Below, one piece after another: positions 17,995 through 26,680 of a stretch of 64,000 nucleotides of DNA. Position 1 is the stretch's first letter. Each line of letters starts with the position of its first letter. The notes beneath the pieces were generated by a model, which saw only the letters and a list, made by a program, of their open reading frames with translations, was not told the DNA's origin and did not search any database. Source of the stretch: Actinacidiphila yeochonensis CN732 (lineage in GTDB: Bacteria; Actinomycetota; Actinomycetes; Streptomycetales; Streptomycetaceae). A program made the position numbers and the translations under genes. The DNA is taken from assembly GCF_000745345.1 (NCBI RefSeq), contig NZ_JQNR01000005.1:992001-1056000 (forward strand), written 5' to 3'.

Positions 17995-19434
17995 TCAGGC
18001 GGCGGCGAGTTCGGCGCCGCGGTCGGCCCGGGTCGGGGCGGGGCCGGCCAGCCGCTCGGTGAGGGCGGCGGTGAGCGCGGCGGCGCGCAGCGAGAGCAGG
18101 CTGAACGAACCGGCGTCGCCGATGCCGTGGCTGGACTCGCACAGGCCGTTGAGGAAGAGCGGCGGGGTGGTCGCGTCCAACGGGTCGAGCGCGTAGTCGT
18201 AGCCGACCCTGAGCCGCCCGTCGGGCTCGGTGGCGAAGGCGTGGGCCAGCGGCGCCATCAGCGGCGGGCACGGCTCCTCGTGCCCGCCCGGGCCCATGTT
18301 GCGGAAGCCGGTGGCGAGCACCACCAGGTCCACGGTGTCGCTGACGCGGATGCCGGTGTTCCGTTCGACCAGGTCCAGGGTGACCCTGTCGTCGTCGGCG
18401 CGGACGGCGACCGCCTCGTGGTTGCCGCGGACGGAGACCCGCTGGTCGCCGTCGAGCTCCTGCTCGTAGATGGTGAGGTAGAGCTCGCGCAGCACGTCGC
18501 TGTCGGCGGAGGAGTAGTTGGTCGGGTGCATGTAGGCGTCGAGCGCCGTCTTGCCCGCGCGGGAGGCGTTGAAGTAGTAGTCGGTGAACTCGGGGAAGTA
18601 GCCCTCCTCGCTGAACGGGCTGGTGTCCTTCTGCCGCAGCGAGTGCGACCGGGTGTAGACGGTGACCTTGGCCCGCGGGTAGCGCCGGGTGAGGTCCAGG
18701 GCGAGCTCGACGGCGCTCTGGCTGCCGCCGATCACCGCGACCGCCGCCGGTTCCGCGCCGGGCCCGGCCAGTTGGGCCAGGCGGGGCAGGTACTCGGTGA
18801 GGTGGAAGACCCGGGCGCTGCCGGCGGTGTCGTAGGGGGCGGGGACGTAGGGGGTACGGCCGGGGCCCAGCACCAGGGAGCGGCCGAGGTAGCGGCGGCC
18901 GGAGCGGGTGGTGACCTCGTACAGCCGCTCGCCGTCCCGCTCCACGACCTCGACGCCCTGGGCGCGCTGCCCGCAGTCCACCAGGTGCCGGAAGAAGCCG
19001 GCGGCCCAGCGGATGTACCCGGCGTACTCCTTCCGAAGCGGGAACTCCGAGGGGAGGTTGAGGTGGCGCAGCAGACGGCCCTGCTCGTGCAGGTAGTTGA
19101 GGAAGCTGTAGCGGCTGCGCGGGTTGCGCAGGGTGACGAGGTCGCGGCTGGGGTGGTTCTGGATGTCGGAGCCGTCCAGAAGCATGCCGGGCTGCCACTC
19201 GGGACTCGGACGGGCCTCCAGGAAACGGGCGGTGAGCGGGGAGCCGCCCTCCTCCAGCGCGATGGCGAGGGCCAGGTTGGCGGGGCCGAAGCCGATGCCG
19301 AGGATGTCGTGGACCGGGCCCGGCTCCGGGTCCGGGACCAGGACCGGGTCCGGGCCCGGGACCGCAGCGGCGTCCGCGGCGTCCGCGGCGTCTGCGGCGT
19401 CCGCGGCGTTCTGGTCGAGGGTGCTGGTGCTCAT
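17995..19434 (-). CDS. Lysine/ornithine/diaminobutyrate N-monooxygenase (second copy)
   Basis: A 479-residue flavin N-hydroxylase. The N-terminal 40 residues are an Ala-Asp repeat plus Pro-rich segment. FAD motif GIGFGPANLALAIAL, LDGSDIQNHPSRDLVTLRNP, NADPH motif VIGGSQSAVELALDL, substrate-domain YMHPTNYSSADSDVLRELY and LATGFRNMGPGG are all present. It is closer to classical siderophore hydroxylases than the first copy. The ATG overlaps the binding-protein stop (TGATG), so it is translated from the same message. It should make an N-hydroxylated diamine. Confidence 0.92.
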   Translation of the reverse strand: MSTSTLDQNAADAADAADAADAAAVPGPDPVLVPDPEPGPVHDILGIGFGPANLALAIALEEGGSPLTARFLEARPSPEWQPGMLLDGSDIQNHPSRDLVTLRNPRSRYSFLNYLHEQGRLLRHLNLPSEFPLRKEYAGYIRWAAGFFRHLVDCGQRAQGVEVVERDGERLYEVTTRSGRRYLGRSLVLGPGRTPYVPAPYDTAGSARVFHLTEYLPRLAQLAGPGAEPAAVAVIGGSQSAVELALDLTRRYPRAKVTVYTRSHSLRQKDTSPFSEEGYFPEFTDYYFNASRAGKTALDAYMHPTNYSSADSDVLRELYLTIYEQELDGDQRVSVRGNHEAVAVRADDDRVTLDLVERNTGIRVSDTVDLVVLATGFRNMGPGGHEEPCPPLMAPLAHAFATEPDGRLRVGYDYALDPLDATTPPLFLNGLCESSHGIGDAGSFSLLSLRAAALTAALTERLAGPAPTRADRGAELAAA

Positions 19435-20951
19435 CAGCGGGCCGTCCTTGCGGTCACGGTGGTCAGAGTGGGGTTGCCGTCGAAGTCGAGGCGGAGGCCG
19501 GTGAGCCGGTCGGCCGCGAACACCCGCTGGTCGGTGCGGTACCAGAGCGGGATCAGCGCGAGGTCGGCCATCGCGGTGCGGTCGGCACGGCGCCAGGCGT
19601 CGGCGCGCTCGTCCGGGTCGGCGGCGGCGCGGGCGCGGGCGATCAGTTCGTCGAAGGCGGCGCTGACGTAGCGGCCCTCGTTGTCGCCGTGGGCGGTGCC
19701 CCCGGCGTCCGGGTCGGTGCAGGAGGAGTGGAGCAGCGGGAAGAGCATGTTGTCGGGGGTCGGGTAGTCGCAGGCCCAGCCGGCCCGGCAGACCCCGGAG
19801 GCGGCCGCCGAGGTGCGGTGGTCCACCAGCCCCCGGGCGTGGGTGCGGATCAGGCGCACCCGCCAGCCCAGGACCGACTCCAGCTGCCCGGCCAGCGCGG
19901 TGACCCAGCCATCGTGCCCGGCACCGGTGTTGTAGGCCAGGTCCACCTCGGCACCGGGGCCGAGCCCCGCGCGCAGGGCGGCCGCACGGGCCCGTTCCGG
20001 GTGGTACGCCGTCCAGTCCGCGCCGATCCCGGCGGCGAGTTCGGCGCGCGGGGTGTGCGCCGGACCGAACCACGGGGAGAGCAGCGAGTGGGCGGCCGTG
20101 CGGCGGCCGTGGAAGAACTCCTCGGTCAGCGCCTCCCGGTCGATCGCGCTGGACAGGGCGCGGCGGGCGTCCAGCGAGTCCATGGGCGCCTGGTGGCAGA
20201 AGGGGATCAGGTAGAAGAGCCCGGCCCCCTCCTGCTCCAGGAAGCCGGGCAGCGCGGCGGCCTCGGCGGTGCGCCGCGGCGGGATGCGGGCGTAGTCGTA
20301 GGTCCCGGCGAGGAACCGCTCGAACTCGTCGTCGAGCGCGCTCACCGGGTCGAGGATGTCCAGGTGGACCTCCTCGGCCGCCGGCTGCTGCCCGGCCCAG
20401 CGCTCGTTGCGGACCAGCCGGATGGACTCGCCGTGCAGCCAGGGCCCGGCCATCCGGTAGGGGCCGTTGCCGACCGGGAGGTCGTTGTACTCCGGGTTCA
20501 GCGCCGGGCCCGCGCACTCGGGCACGGGGGAGAAGACGGGCTGGAGGGTCTTGAGGTCGAACTCGACGTCGGGCGCGGACAGTTCCACCACCAGGGTGGT
20601 GTCGTCCACGGCGCGGACGGTGCGGACGCCGGCCAGGTGGTAGGCGGTCTCGGTGTGCGCGGCCGGGTCCAGGGCACGGTGCCAGCCCCGCACGAAGGAG
20701 TGCGCGGTCACCGGTTCGCCGTTGCTGAAGACGGTGTCGTCCCGGAGGTGGAAGGTCCAGGTCAGAGCCTGTGCGTCGGAGGTCCGGGAGAGGGCGGTGG
20801 CGGGGATCGCCCGGCCGTCCCGGTCGAGCGCGAGCAGCCCGGTGAACAGGGCCTTGCAGACCAGGATTCCCTCGCTCTCCTGCGCCTTGTAGGGGTCGAT
20901 GGCGGTGGGCTCGGTGATGCCCATCCGGAAGACGGGGTCGTTGCGGTCCAT
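19434..20951 (-). CDS. Extracellular solute-binding protein family 5 homologue without signal peptide
   Basis: A 505-residue protein of the OppA/DppA peptide-binding family: LTWTFHLRDDTVFSNGEPVT, HRALDPAAHTETAYHLAGV, NGPYRMAGPWLHGESIRLVR and DYPTPDNMLFPLLHSSCTDP are family landmarks. The N-terminus (MDRNDPVFRMGITEPTAIDP) goes straight into the fold with no hydrophobic signal or lipobox, and no ABC permease or ATPase is nearby. It is therefore predicted to be cytoplasmic. GGAGGAGG lies 10-17 nt before the ATG. Either it has been recruited for a non-transport role, or the true start was missed. Confidence 0.85.
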   Translation of the reverse strand: MDRNDPVFRMGITEPTAIDPYKAQESEGILVCKALFTGLLALDRDGRAIPATALSRTSDAQALTWTFHLRDDTVFSNGEPVTAHSFVRGWHRALDPAAHTETAYHLAGVRTVRAVDDTTLVVELSAPDVEFDLKTLQPVFSPVPECAGPALNPEYNDLPVGNGPYRMAGPWLHGESIRLVRNERWAGQQPAAEEVHLDILDPVSALDDEFERFLAGTYDYARIPPRRTAEAAALPGFLEQEGAGLFYLIPFCHQAPMDSLDARRALSSAIDREALTEEFFHGRRTAAHSLLSPWFGPAHTPRAELAAGIGADWTAYHPERARAAALRAGLGPGAEVDLAYNTGAGHDGWVTALAGQLESVLGWRVRLIRTHARGLVDHRTSAAASGVCRAGWACDYPTPDNMLFPLLHSSCTDPDAGGTAHGDNEGRYVSAAFDELIARARAAADPDERADAWRRADRTAMADLALIPLWYRTDQRVFAADRLTGLRLDFDGNPTLTTVTARTAR

Positions 20952-21021
20952 GAAGCGGTGTCCTCCTCCCCGGCGTTGCGGGGGGTGGTGAAGGCGGAAC
21001 GGGGGCGCGGGCGGGCGGCCG

Positions 21022-22299
21022 TCAGGCGGGGACGACGACCACGTCGAGCCGTTCGTCCAGGTCGGCGGCGAGTTGCTCGACCCGGTCGACGTCGGCGGCC
21101 GACCGGTACGGGGCGGCCACCGCCAGCGAGCCGGCGATCTCGTACCAGCCCTCGGGGGCGCGGCGGAGCCGCTCACCGGTGCGGGAGGCAGGGATGTAGG
21201 AGCGGAAGTACGGGGAGTGGGCGGCGTCGCCGGCGTTGTTCCGCATCAGGCGGCCCTCGCGGTAGGCGAACTTGATGCAGGTGGCGGCGCGCGGCACCGC
21301 GGCCCGCGGCACCTCGCCGTCCAGGATCGCGGCCCGCGCCGCCGGGTCGTCGCCGGCCAGGACGGCCTTGGCGTAGAGCCGGGCGGCGTCCAGCCCGTGC
21401 ACCTCGCGCAGGTTGCGGTAGTTCTGGCCCCCGCTCATCCGGGTGGCGAACTCCACGATCCGGTAGCGGCCCTCGGCGTCCTGCCGCAGCTCGGCGTTGA
21501 ACAGGCAGTGCTCCAGCCCCAGCGCGGCGGTGACGGCCTCGGCCACCGCCACCAGCTCCGGCTCCTCCTCGGGGGTGCGGAACGGGAGGGTGTAGTAGTC
21601 CTCCTCGAAGTAGGGCCCCGGCATCTGCATCTTGTTGGTGACGCCGGCCAGGTGGAACCGCCCGGCCAGCACCACCCCGTCCAGGGTGACCTCCCGCCCC
21701 GGCAGGAACTCCTCCAGCAGGGCGATCTCCGGGCCGTCGCTGGGGAAGTAGCCGCCCCACTGGCGGACCAGCTCCGTCACGTCGGCCAGCGCCCGGCGCA
21801 GCTCCTCCTCGTCGCGCACCAGGCTGACGCCGATGCTGGCGGCCAGCGCGCTGGGCTTGACGATGAACGGGAACGTGAAGGCGCGCGCCGCCGCCAGGCC
21901 CTGGGCGGCGTCGGTGACCGCCGCGAACCGGGGGCTGGGCAGGCCGTGCCGCTCCAGGAAGTCGCGCTGGCGGCGCTTGTCGCGGGAGATCTCGTCGGCC
22001 TCCGGGCGGGGCCAGGCGTGGCCGAGCAGCAGGTTGACCTGGGAGGCGAGCACGATGTCGCTGTCGTAGAAGGTGAGCGCCGAGGCGATGCCCAGGCGGC
22101 GGGCCTCGGCGGCGCAGAAGCGGGCCTGCGCGTCGGTGTCGTCGGAGTCGGGGAGGCGGATCACCGAGGCGAACCGCGCGTCGTCCTCGGCCCCGGGCAC
22201 CTTGGTGACCAGATGGATCTCCAGGCCGAGCCGCTCCAGCGCCTCGATGTGCTCGCGGTGCCAGGCGTAGGTGTTCCGCATGATCAGCAGGATCTTCAC
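21022..22299 (-). CDS. ATP-grasp ligase 1
   Basis: A 425-residue ATP-grasp protein. Visible are SRDKRRQRDFLERHGLPSPR, the lysine motif FPFIVKPSALAASIGVSLVR, LLEEFLPGREVTLDGVVL and the metal-binding motif YRIVEFATRMSGGQNYRNL. The GTG start overlaps the stop of ATP-grasp 2 (GTGA). Such enzymes ligate a carboxylate to an amine through an acyl-phosphate; in a cluster they usually form peptide or amide bonds. The substrate is not deducible. Confidence 0.9.
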   Translation of the reverse strand: MKILLIMRNTYAWHREHIEALERLGLEIHLVTKVPGAEDDARFASVIRLPDSDDTDAQARFCAAEARRLGIASALTFYDSDIVLASQVNLLLGHAWPRPEADEISRDKRRQRDFLERHGLPSPRFAAVTDAAQGLAAARAFTFPFIVKPSALAASIGVSLVRDEEELRRALADVTELVRQWGGYFPSDGPEIALLEEFLPGREVTLDGVVLAGRFHLAGVTNKMQMPGPYFEEDYYTLPFRTPEEEPELVAVAEAVTAALGLEHCLFNAELRQDAEGRYRIVEFATRMSGGQNYRNLREVHGLDAARLYAKAVLAGDDPAARAAILDGEVPRAAVPRAATCIKFAYREGRLMRNNAGDAAHSPYFRSYIPASRTGERLRRAPEGWYEIAGSLAVAAPYRSAADVDRVEQLAADLDERLDVVVVPA

Positions 22300-23639
22300 G
22301 CCGTGGCCGCCTCTCCGGAGCGGTCGTCGACGGCCGCGGAGGTGTCGGCGGACGGGGCGACCGGGTTCGCGGCGGCCGAGGTGACGACCGTGACGACCGT
22401 GACCTTCTGGGCGAGGAGTTCGGCGGTGTGCACTGCCTCGGCGGTGTCCGCGCCGGTGACCAGGACCTGCCCCACCCGGTCCCAGTTGCCGCGCAGCGCG
22501 CCGACCGTCTGGCCGACCGCCACGGTGGTCTCCACGTCGATGACGTCGGCGCGCTCCAGGGTCTCGGCCACCCCCTGGATCTCCGTGACGACGCCGGGCT
22601 CGGCGGACAGGAAGCGGGTGGCCGCCGAGGACGACGGGACGGGACGCGCGTCGAGCGCCGGGATCAGTCCGAAGGGCCAGGCGACGATCCACTGCTCCAG
22701 GTCGATGCCGTAGGCGGCGTCCAGCAGGTCGAAGATCCGGTCGCCGCCCATCCGGTTGTGGCTCTCGATGATCTTCGGGCCGTCGGGGGAGAGCCGCAGC
22801 TCGGTGTGGGCGGCGCCGTCGGTCAGCCCCACCGCGTCGAGGAAGGCGGAGACCGCGTCCTCGACCGCCCGCTCGTCGGCCGCCGGGAGCCGGGCCGGCA
22901 GCGCGTGCCCCAGCTCGACGAAGCCCGCGTCCGCCGCGGTCCCGTCGCCGGTGAGCTTCTCGGTGACGGCGAGCACGACGTGCCGGCCGGCGAAGGAGAA
23001 GGTCTCCACGCTGTACTCGGGGCCGGGGATGTACCGCTCGGCCAGGAAGCCGCCGATGGTGAAGAAGGACCCCCACTGGAGGTCGGTACGGGCCCGCAGG
23101 GCCTCCACCTGCTCCCAGGCGGCCGCCGCCTGCTCCGGGCCGTCGAGCCGGGCCACCCCGAGGCTCGCGGTGGCGTCGACCGGCTTGAGGACCAGCGGCC
23201 AGCCGTGCTCCTCGCCGAAGGCGGCCAGCTCCCGGGCGTCGTCCACCCCGGCGGCCGGCACCGACAGCGCCCGCACCCGGGGACGCGGGTCGGCGGCCAG
23301 GTGGTCGCGCATCGCCCGCTTGTCGCGGAGGAGTTCGGCCACCTGCTCGGAGGTGCCGCCGAGGCCGAGGTGGTCGCTGATCCGGCCGGCCGGCACCAGG
23401 CCGGGCTCGGTGATCGAGACGACCCGGGTGAACCCGTAGGACCGGTGCGCGGCCTCGACCAGCGGCCGGGTGGCCTCCCAGTCGGTGTAGTCCGCGATGA
23501 TCACCGCCTCCGCCAGCCGGGCCGCCTCCGGTACGAACTGGTCCCGGTGCTGGAGCAGAACGAAGCGGATGCCGAGTGCGGCGGCCTTGCGGAGGGTCTG
23601 GATCCGGCCGCCGACGACGAGAAGTCTGTGTTCGGTCAT
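22296..23639 (-). CDS. ATP-grasp ligase 2
   Basis: A 447-residue ATP-grasp protein: RDKRAMRDHLAADPRPRVRA, the lysine motif GWPLVLKPVDATASLGVARL, YIPGPEYSVETFSFAGRHVV and metal site KIIESHNRMGGDRIFDLLDA. It is the first gene of the long minus-strand operon and faces the MFS exporter across a repeat-rich intergenic region. The ATG at 23639 has GGAGAG 8 nt upstream. Two consecutive ATP-grasp genes suggest two successive amide-forming steps, or a heteromeric ligase. Confidence 0.9.
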   Translation of the reverse strand: MTEHRLLVVGGRIQTLRKAAALGIRFVLLQHRDQFVPEAARLAEAVIIADYTDWEATRPLVEAAHRSYGFTRVVSITEPGLVPAGRISDHLGLGGTSEQVAELLRDKRAMRDHLAADPRPRVRALSVPAAGVDDARELAAFGEEHGWPLVLKPVDATASLGVARLDGPEQAAAAWEQVEALRARTDLQWGSFFTIGGFLAERYIPGPEYSVETFSFAGRHVVLAVTEKLTGDGTAADAGFVELGHALPARLPAADERAVEDAVSAFLDAVGLTDGAAHTELRLSPDGPKIIESHNRMGGDRIFDLLDAAYGIDLEQWIVAWPFGLIPALDARPVPSSSAATRFLSAEPGVVTEIQGVAETLERADVIDVETTVAVGQTVGALRGNWDRVGQVLVTGADTAEAVHTAELLAQKVTVVTVVTSAAANPVAPSADTSAAVDDRSGEAATA

Positions 23640-24010
23640 GGCCGTCACTCTCCAGCGGCCGGACAGAACGGCGGAAGGGGTTTCGGGTGGCACAGGAATG
23701 CCCGGCACGAAAGACCGCCCGAGCCCTCGCGTGAATATCCGCCGCCGCGCGATCGGCCGTGCTCCGCCGATCTCTGCTCCGTCCTACCGCGTCATGGGGC
23801 GTCATGCCGCGTCACGGCGCGCGATGTCACGGCGGGCGATGTCACGGGGGGCGATGTCGCGGCGGGCGATGTCACACCCCGTCCGCGGCTCCCCGGCACA
23901 CTCGTGCCAGGCACGTTCTCCCTGCTCGCAGCGGGTTGTCGGTGCTCCGGGGCGTCGCCACAGTGGTGTTCCACTCCCCTGCCCGCACCCTGTGAAAAGG
24001 AGTTCCACCG
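23640..24010. promoter_or_regulatory. Divergent control region of the cluster
   Basis: This 371-bp region separates the ATP-grasp operon (minus) from the MFS/DinB/GNAT operon (plus). Both promoters must lie here. Its most striking content is the GTCAYG repeat array at 23791-23880, listed separately. No coding sequence is supported. Confidence 0.6.
23791..23880. repeat. Phased GTCAYG operator-like repeat array
   Basis: Three 10-bp units (starting 23791, 23801, 23811: GTCATGGGGC, GTCATGCCGC, GTCACGGCGC) are followed by four 15-bp units beginning 23821, 23836, 23851 and 23866 (GCGATGTCACGGCGG and near copies). The core GTCAYG or its GTCGCG variant recurs at 10- and 15-bp spacing. The location between divergent operons fits binding sites for a regulator (inference). 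Confidence 0.75.
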
Positions 24011-25312
24011 ATGGCGGACACCGTCCCCATGCGCAGTCGGCTGCGCGCCATGCCCGGCAGCGCCTGGGTGCTCTTCGGCGGCATGTTCCTGAACAAGTTC
24101 GGGAATTTCCTCAACGTCTTCCTGGTGCTTTTCCTGGTGGCGAAGGGGTATTCCACCGCCGAGGCCGGAGCCGCCCTGGCCGTCGTCGGAATCGGCGCCT
24201 TCGTCGGGAACATCGCCGGCGGTGTCGTCGCCGACCGGTTCGGCCGCCGCACCGCGATCGTGATCTCGATGGCCGGCGCCAGCCTGGCCACCGCCTGCGT
24301 CCCGTTCACCGGCAGCCTGGTCGCCACCACCGCCCTGGTGGGCCTGGTCGGCGTCTTCGCCCAGCTCTACCGGCCGGCGGCCGGCGCGCTGCTGGTGGAC
24401 ACCGTCCCCGAGGAACTGCGGGTCACCGCCTTCGCGGTGCTGCGGCTGGCCATCAACGTCGGTATGGCCGTCGGGCCGATGGTGGGCGCGGTGCTGTCCG
24501 CGTACTCCTTCACCTACGTCTTCTACGGCGACGCGCTGACCTCGCTCGCCTTCGCCGTGCTCGCGCTGACGGCCCTGCCCGGCGGCCGCCCCCCGGCCGC
24601 GCCGGACACGTCGGCCGTGCCGGACACGTCTCCCGCCGACGCCCCGGCGTCCGTCCCGGCCTCGGAGCGGGACGGCTACCGCGTGGTCTTCGCCGACCGC
24701 CCCTACCTCTTCTTCCTCGCCTCGATGACGGCTGCGACGTTCGTCTACTCCCAGGCGACCGCCACCCTCCCGCTGCACATCGCCGACGCCCACCTCGGTA
24801 CCAAGGTCTACGGCCTGATGCTGGGCCTCAACGCCGTGCTCTGCGTGCTGATCGAGCTGCCGCTGACCCGCTGGACCGAGCGCCTCAACCCGCGCCGGGT
24901 GATCGCCACCGGGCTGCTGCTGCTCGGCGCGGGCATGGCCGCCACCGGACTGTCCTCCACCGTCTGGCTGCTGACGCTGACCGTGGTGGTGTGGACGGTG
25001 GCCGAGACCGTCTACACCCCGATCGCCAACGCCTACCCGGCCGAGTTCGCGCCGGCCCACCTGCGGGGCCGCTACCAGGGCGCGGAGGGGTTGGCGCACA
25101 CCCTGGGCAACACCCTCGGCCCCGCGGTCGGCGGCCTGCTGTACGGACTGTCGACCGCCCTGCACTGGACGTCCTGCGCGGCCGTCGCCGCGGCCGGAGC
25201 CCTGCTCGTGCTGGCCGCCCGCGCCCGCACCACCCCGGCCGCCATCTCGGCCGCCGCGTCGGCTCCTGAGCCGGCCCCTGAGTCGGCCGAACTCGCCGAC
25301 GCCTCCGCCTGA
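24011..25312 (+). CDS. MFS transporter (probable exporter)
   Basis: A 433-residue major facilitator. The first helices are WVLFGGMFLNKFGNFLNVFL, with motif A in GGVVADRFGRRTAIVISMAG, and the second half begins around VVFADRPYLFFLASMTA. About 12 hydrophobic segments can be counted. A strong ribosome site (AAAAGGAGTT) precedes the ATG. As the first gene of the plus-strand arm, divergent from the biosynthetic operon, it most likely exports the product or confers self-resistance. Confidence 0.92.
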   Translation: MADTVPMRSRLRAMPGSAWVLFGGMFLNKFGNFLNVFLVLFLVAKGYSTAEAGAALAVVGIGAFVGNIAGGVVADRFGRRTAIVISMAGASLATACVPFTGSLVATTALVGLVGVFAQLYRPAAGALLVDTVPEELRVTAFAVLRLAINVGMAVGPMVGAVLSAYSFTYVFYGDALTSLAFAVLALTALPGGRPPAAPDTSAVPDTSPADAPASVPASERDGYRVVFADRPYLFFLASMTAATFVYSQATATLPLHIADAHLGTKVYGLMLGLNAVLCVLIELPLTRWTERLNPRRVIATGLLLLGAGMAATGLSSTVWLLTLTVVVWTVAETVYTPIANAYPAEFAPAHLRGRYQGAEGLAHTLGNTLGPAVGGLLYGLSTALHWTSCAAVAAAGALLVLAARARTTPAAISAAASAPEPAPESAELADASA

Positions 25313-25401
25313 CCGAAGCCGCTCCGCCGGTCCAGTCCGGTACGTCCGGTCTGCTCCGCCCGTTCGCCTTTCCACCCGTCCCTTCCGTGAGAGGAAATCC
25401 C

Positions 25402-26001
25402 ATGGCCACCGCCGCCGTCCACCGCATCGACATCCCCTCGGCAACCGAGGACCCCTCCGCCTACGTGACCGCCCTCCTGGAGACCGCGGGCGACCGCGAC
25501 CCCTTCGAGGTCATGGCCATGACCCCGGTGTGGGCCGCCCGGCTCTTCGAGGAGCTGCCCGTCGAGCTGATCGACGAGGTCCCCGAGGCGGGCGAGTGGC
25601 CCGCCGCGCACGTCGTCGGCCACCTCTTCGACGTGGACATCGTCTACGGCTTCCGCTGGCGGCTGGTGGCCACCGAGGACGACCCGGTCTACCCCGGCTA
25701 CGACGAGGAGCTGTGGGCCCCGCTGCCCCGGCTGCCGTTCCGCGCCATGCTCGACGCCTGGACCGGCCTGCGCGCCGCCAACGTGGCGCTGCTCGCCGCG
25801 CTGCCCGCCGCCGACTGGCAGCGCACCGGCCGCCACGGTGAACAGGGCGGCGAGACCATGGAGGTGATGATCCGCAAGGTCGTCGGGCACGACATCGCCC
25901 ACGTCAACCAGATCTACCGGGCGATCCGGCTGGTCCGGCGGAACGCCGGTCTCGACGTGGCCCGCCTGGACGAGACCTACCTCGGCCTCGGCCTCGCGTA
26001 G
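25402..26001 (+). CDS. DinB-fold protein
   Basis: A 199-residue DinB-superfamily four-helix protein: PVWAARLFEELPVELIDEVP, WPAAHVVGHLFDVDIVYGFR and the C-terminal RKVVGHDIAHVNQIYRAIRL carry the spaced histidines expected of the metal site. The ATG at 25402 lies behind AGAGGAAA; a GTG 15 nt earlier is less likely. Family members are often metal-dependent thiol S-transferases (mycothiol or bacillithiol), so protection from a reactive intermediate is possible (inference). Confidence 0.85.
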   Translation: MATAAVHRIDIPSATEDPSAYVTALLETAGDRDPFEVMAMTPVWAARLFEELPVELIDEVPEAGEWPAAHVVGHLFDVDIVYGFRWRLVATEDDPVYPGYDEELWAPLPRLPFRAMLDAWTGLRAANVALLAALPAADWQRTGRHGEQGGETMEVMIRKVVGHDIAHVNQIYRAIRLVRRNAGLDVARLDETYLGLGLA

Positions 26002-26041
26002 CCCCCGGCCCCGGCCTCCCCCGCAGGAAAGGACCATCCGC

Positions 26042-26608
26042 ATGCCACCGGGCCCGCGCCCTTCCGAACCCGCTGCCTCCCCCGCGACGACGGCGGCCGC
26101 CGCGCCCGCCACGGCCGCGCGGGCGGACCGGGCCCGGGTCCGCCCGGCGACCCCGGCCGACCTGCCGCGGATCGCCGAACTCGCCGCCGAGCACGCCGCG
26201 TTCGAGCAGGCCGCGCCACCCGCGCCCGACCTGGCCGAACGCCTCTCCGCCCTGCTCTGCCGGCCGTCCGGCGACGCGCCGGACGGGGGGCGGCCCCGGG
26301 TGCGGCTGCTGGTCGCCGAGAGCCCCTCCGGGGAGGTCGTCGGATACGCCTCCTGCGCCCCGGAGTTCTCCACCTGGGAGGGGCGCGACTACCTGCACCT
26401 GGACTGCCTCTACCTGTGCGCGGACCACCGCGGCCGGGGCGTCGGCGAACTGCTGATGCGCGAGGTCGCCGCGGAGGCCCGCCGGCTCGGCCTGCGCCAG
26501 GTGCAGTGGCAGACCCCGGAGTGGAACGAGGGCGCGATCCGGTTCTACGACCGGATCGGCGCCACCGGCCGCCCCAAGCTCCGCTACACCCTGCCGGTCC
26601 CGGGCTGA
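26042..26608 (+). CDS. GNAT family N-acetyltransferase
   Basis: A 188-residue GNAT fold after a 35-residue Ala/Pro-rich leader. Acetyl-CoA motif LYLCADHRGRGVGELLMREV and the final strand-helix PEWNEGAIRFYDRIGATGRP are typical. The ribosome site AGGAAAGGA precedes the ATG, 40 nt after the DinB-fold gene. It may acetylate a pathway amine (tailoring or self-protection), and it probably closes the plus-strand arm of the cluster. Confidence 0.9.
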   Translation: MPPGPRPSEPAASPATTAAAAPATAARADRARVRPATPADLPRIAELAAEHAAFEQAAPPAPDLAERLSALLCRPSGDAPDGGRPRVRLLVAESPSGEVVGYASCAPEFSTWEGRDYLHLDCLYLCADHRGRGVGELLMREVAAEARRLGLRQVQWQTPEWNEGAIRFYDRIGATGRPKLRYTLPVPG

Positions 26609-26680
26609 CCCCCGACGCACGGGGTAAGGGCCACGCACGGGGTAAGGGCCACGCCCGGGCGGCGGACGCTCCCGCGGAGG

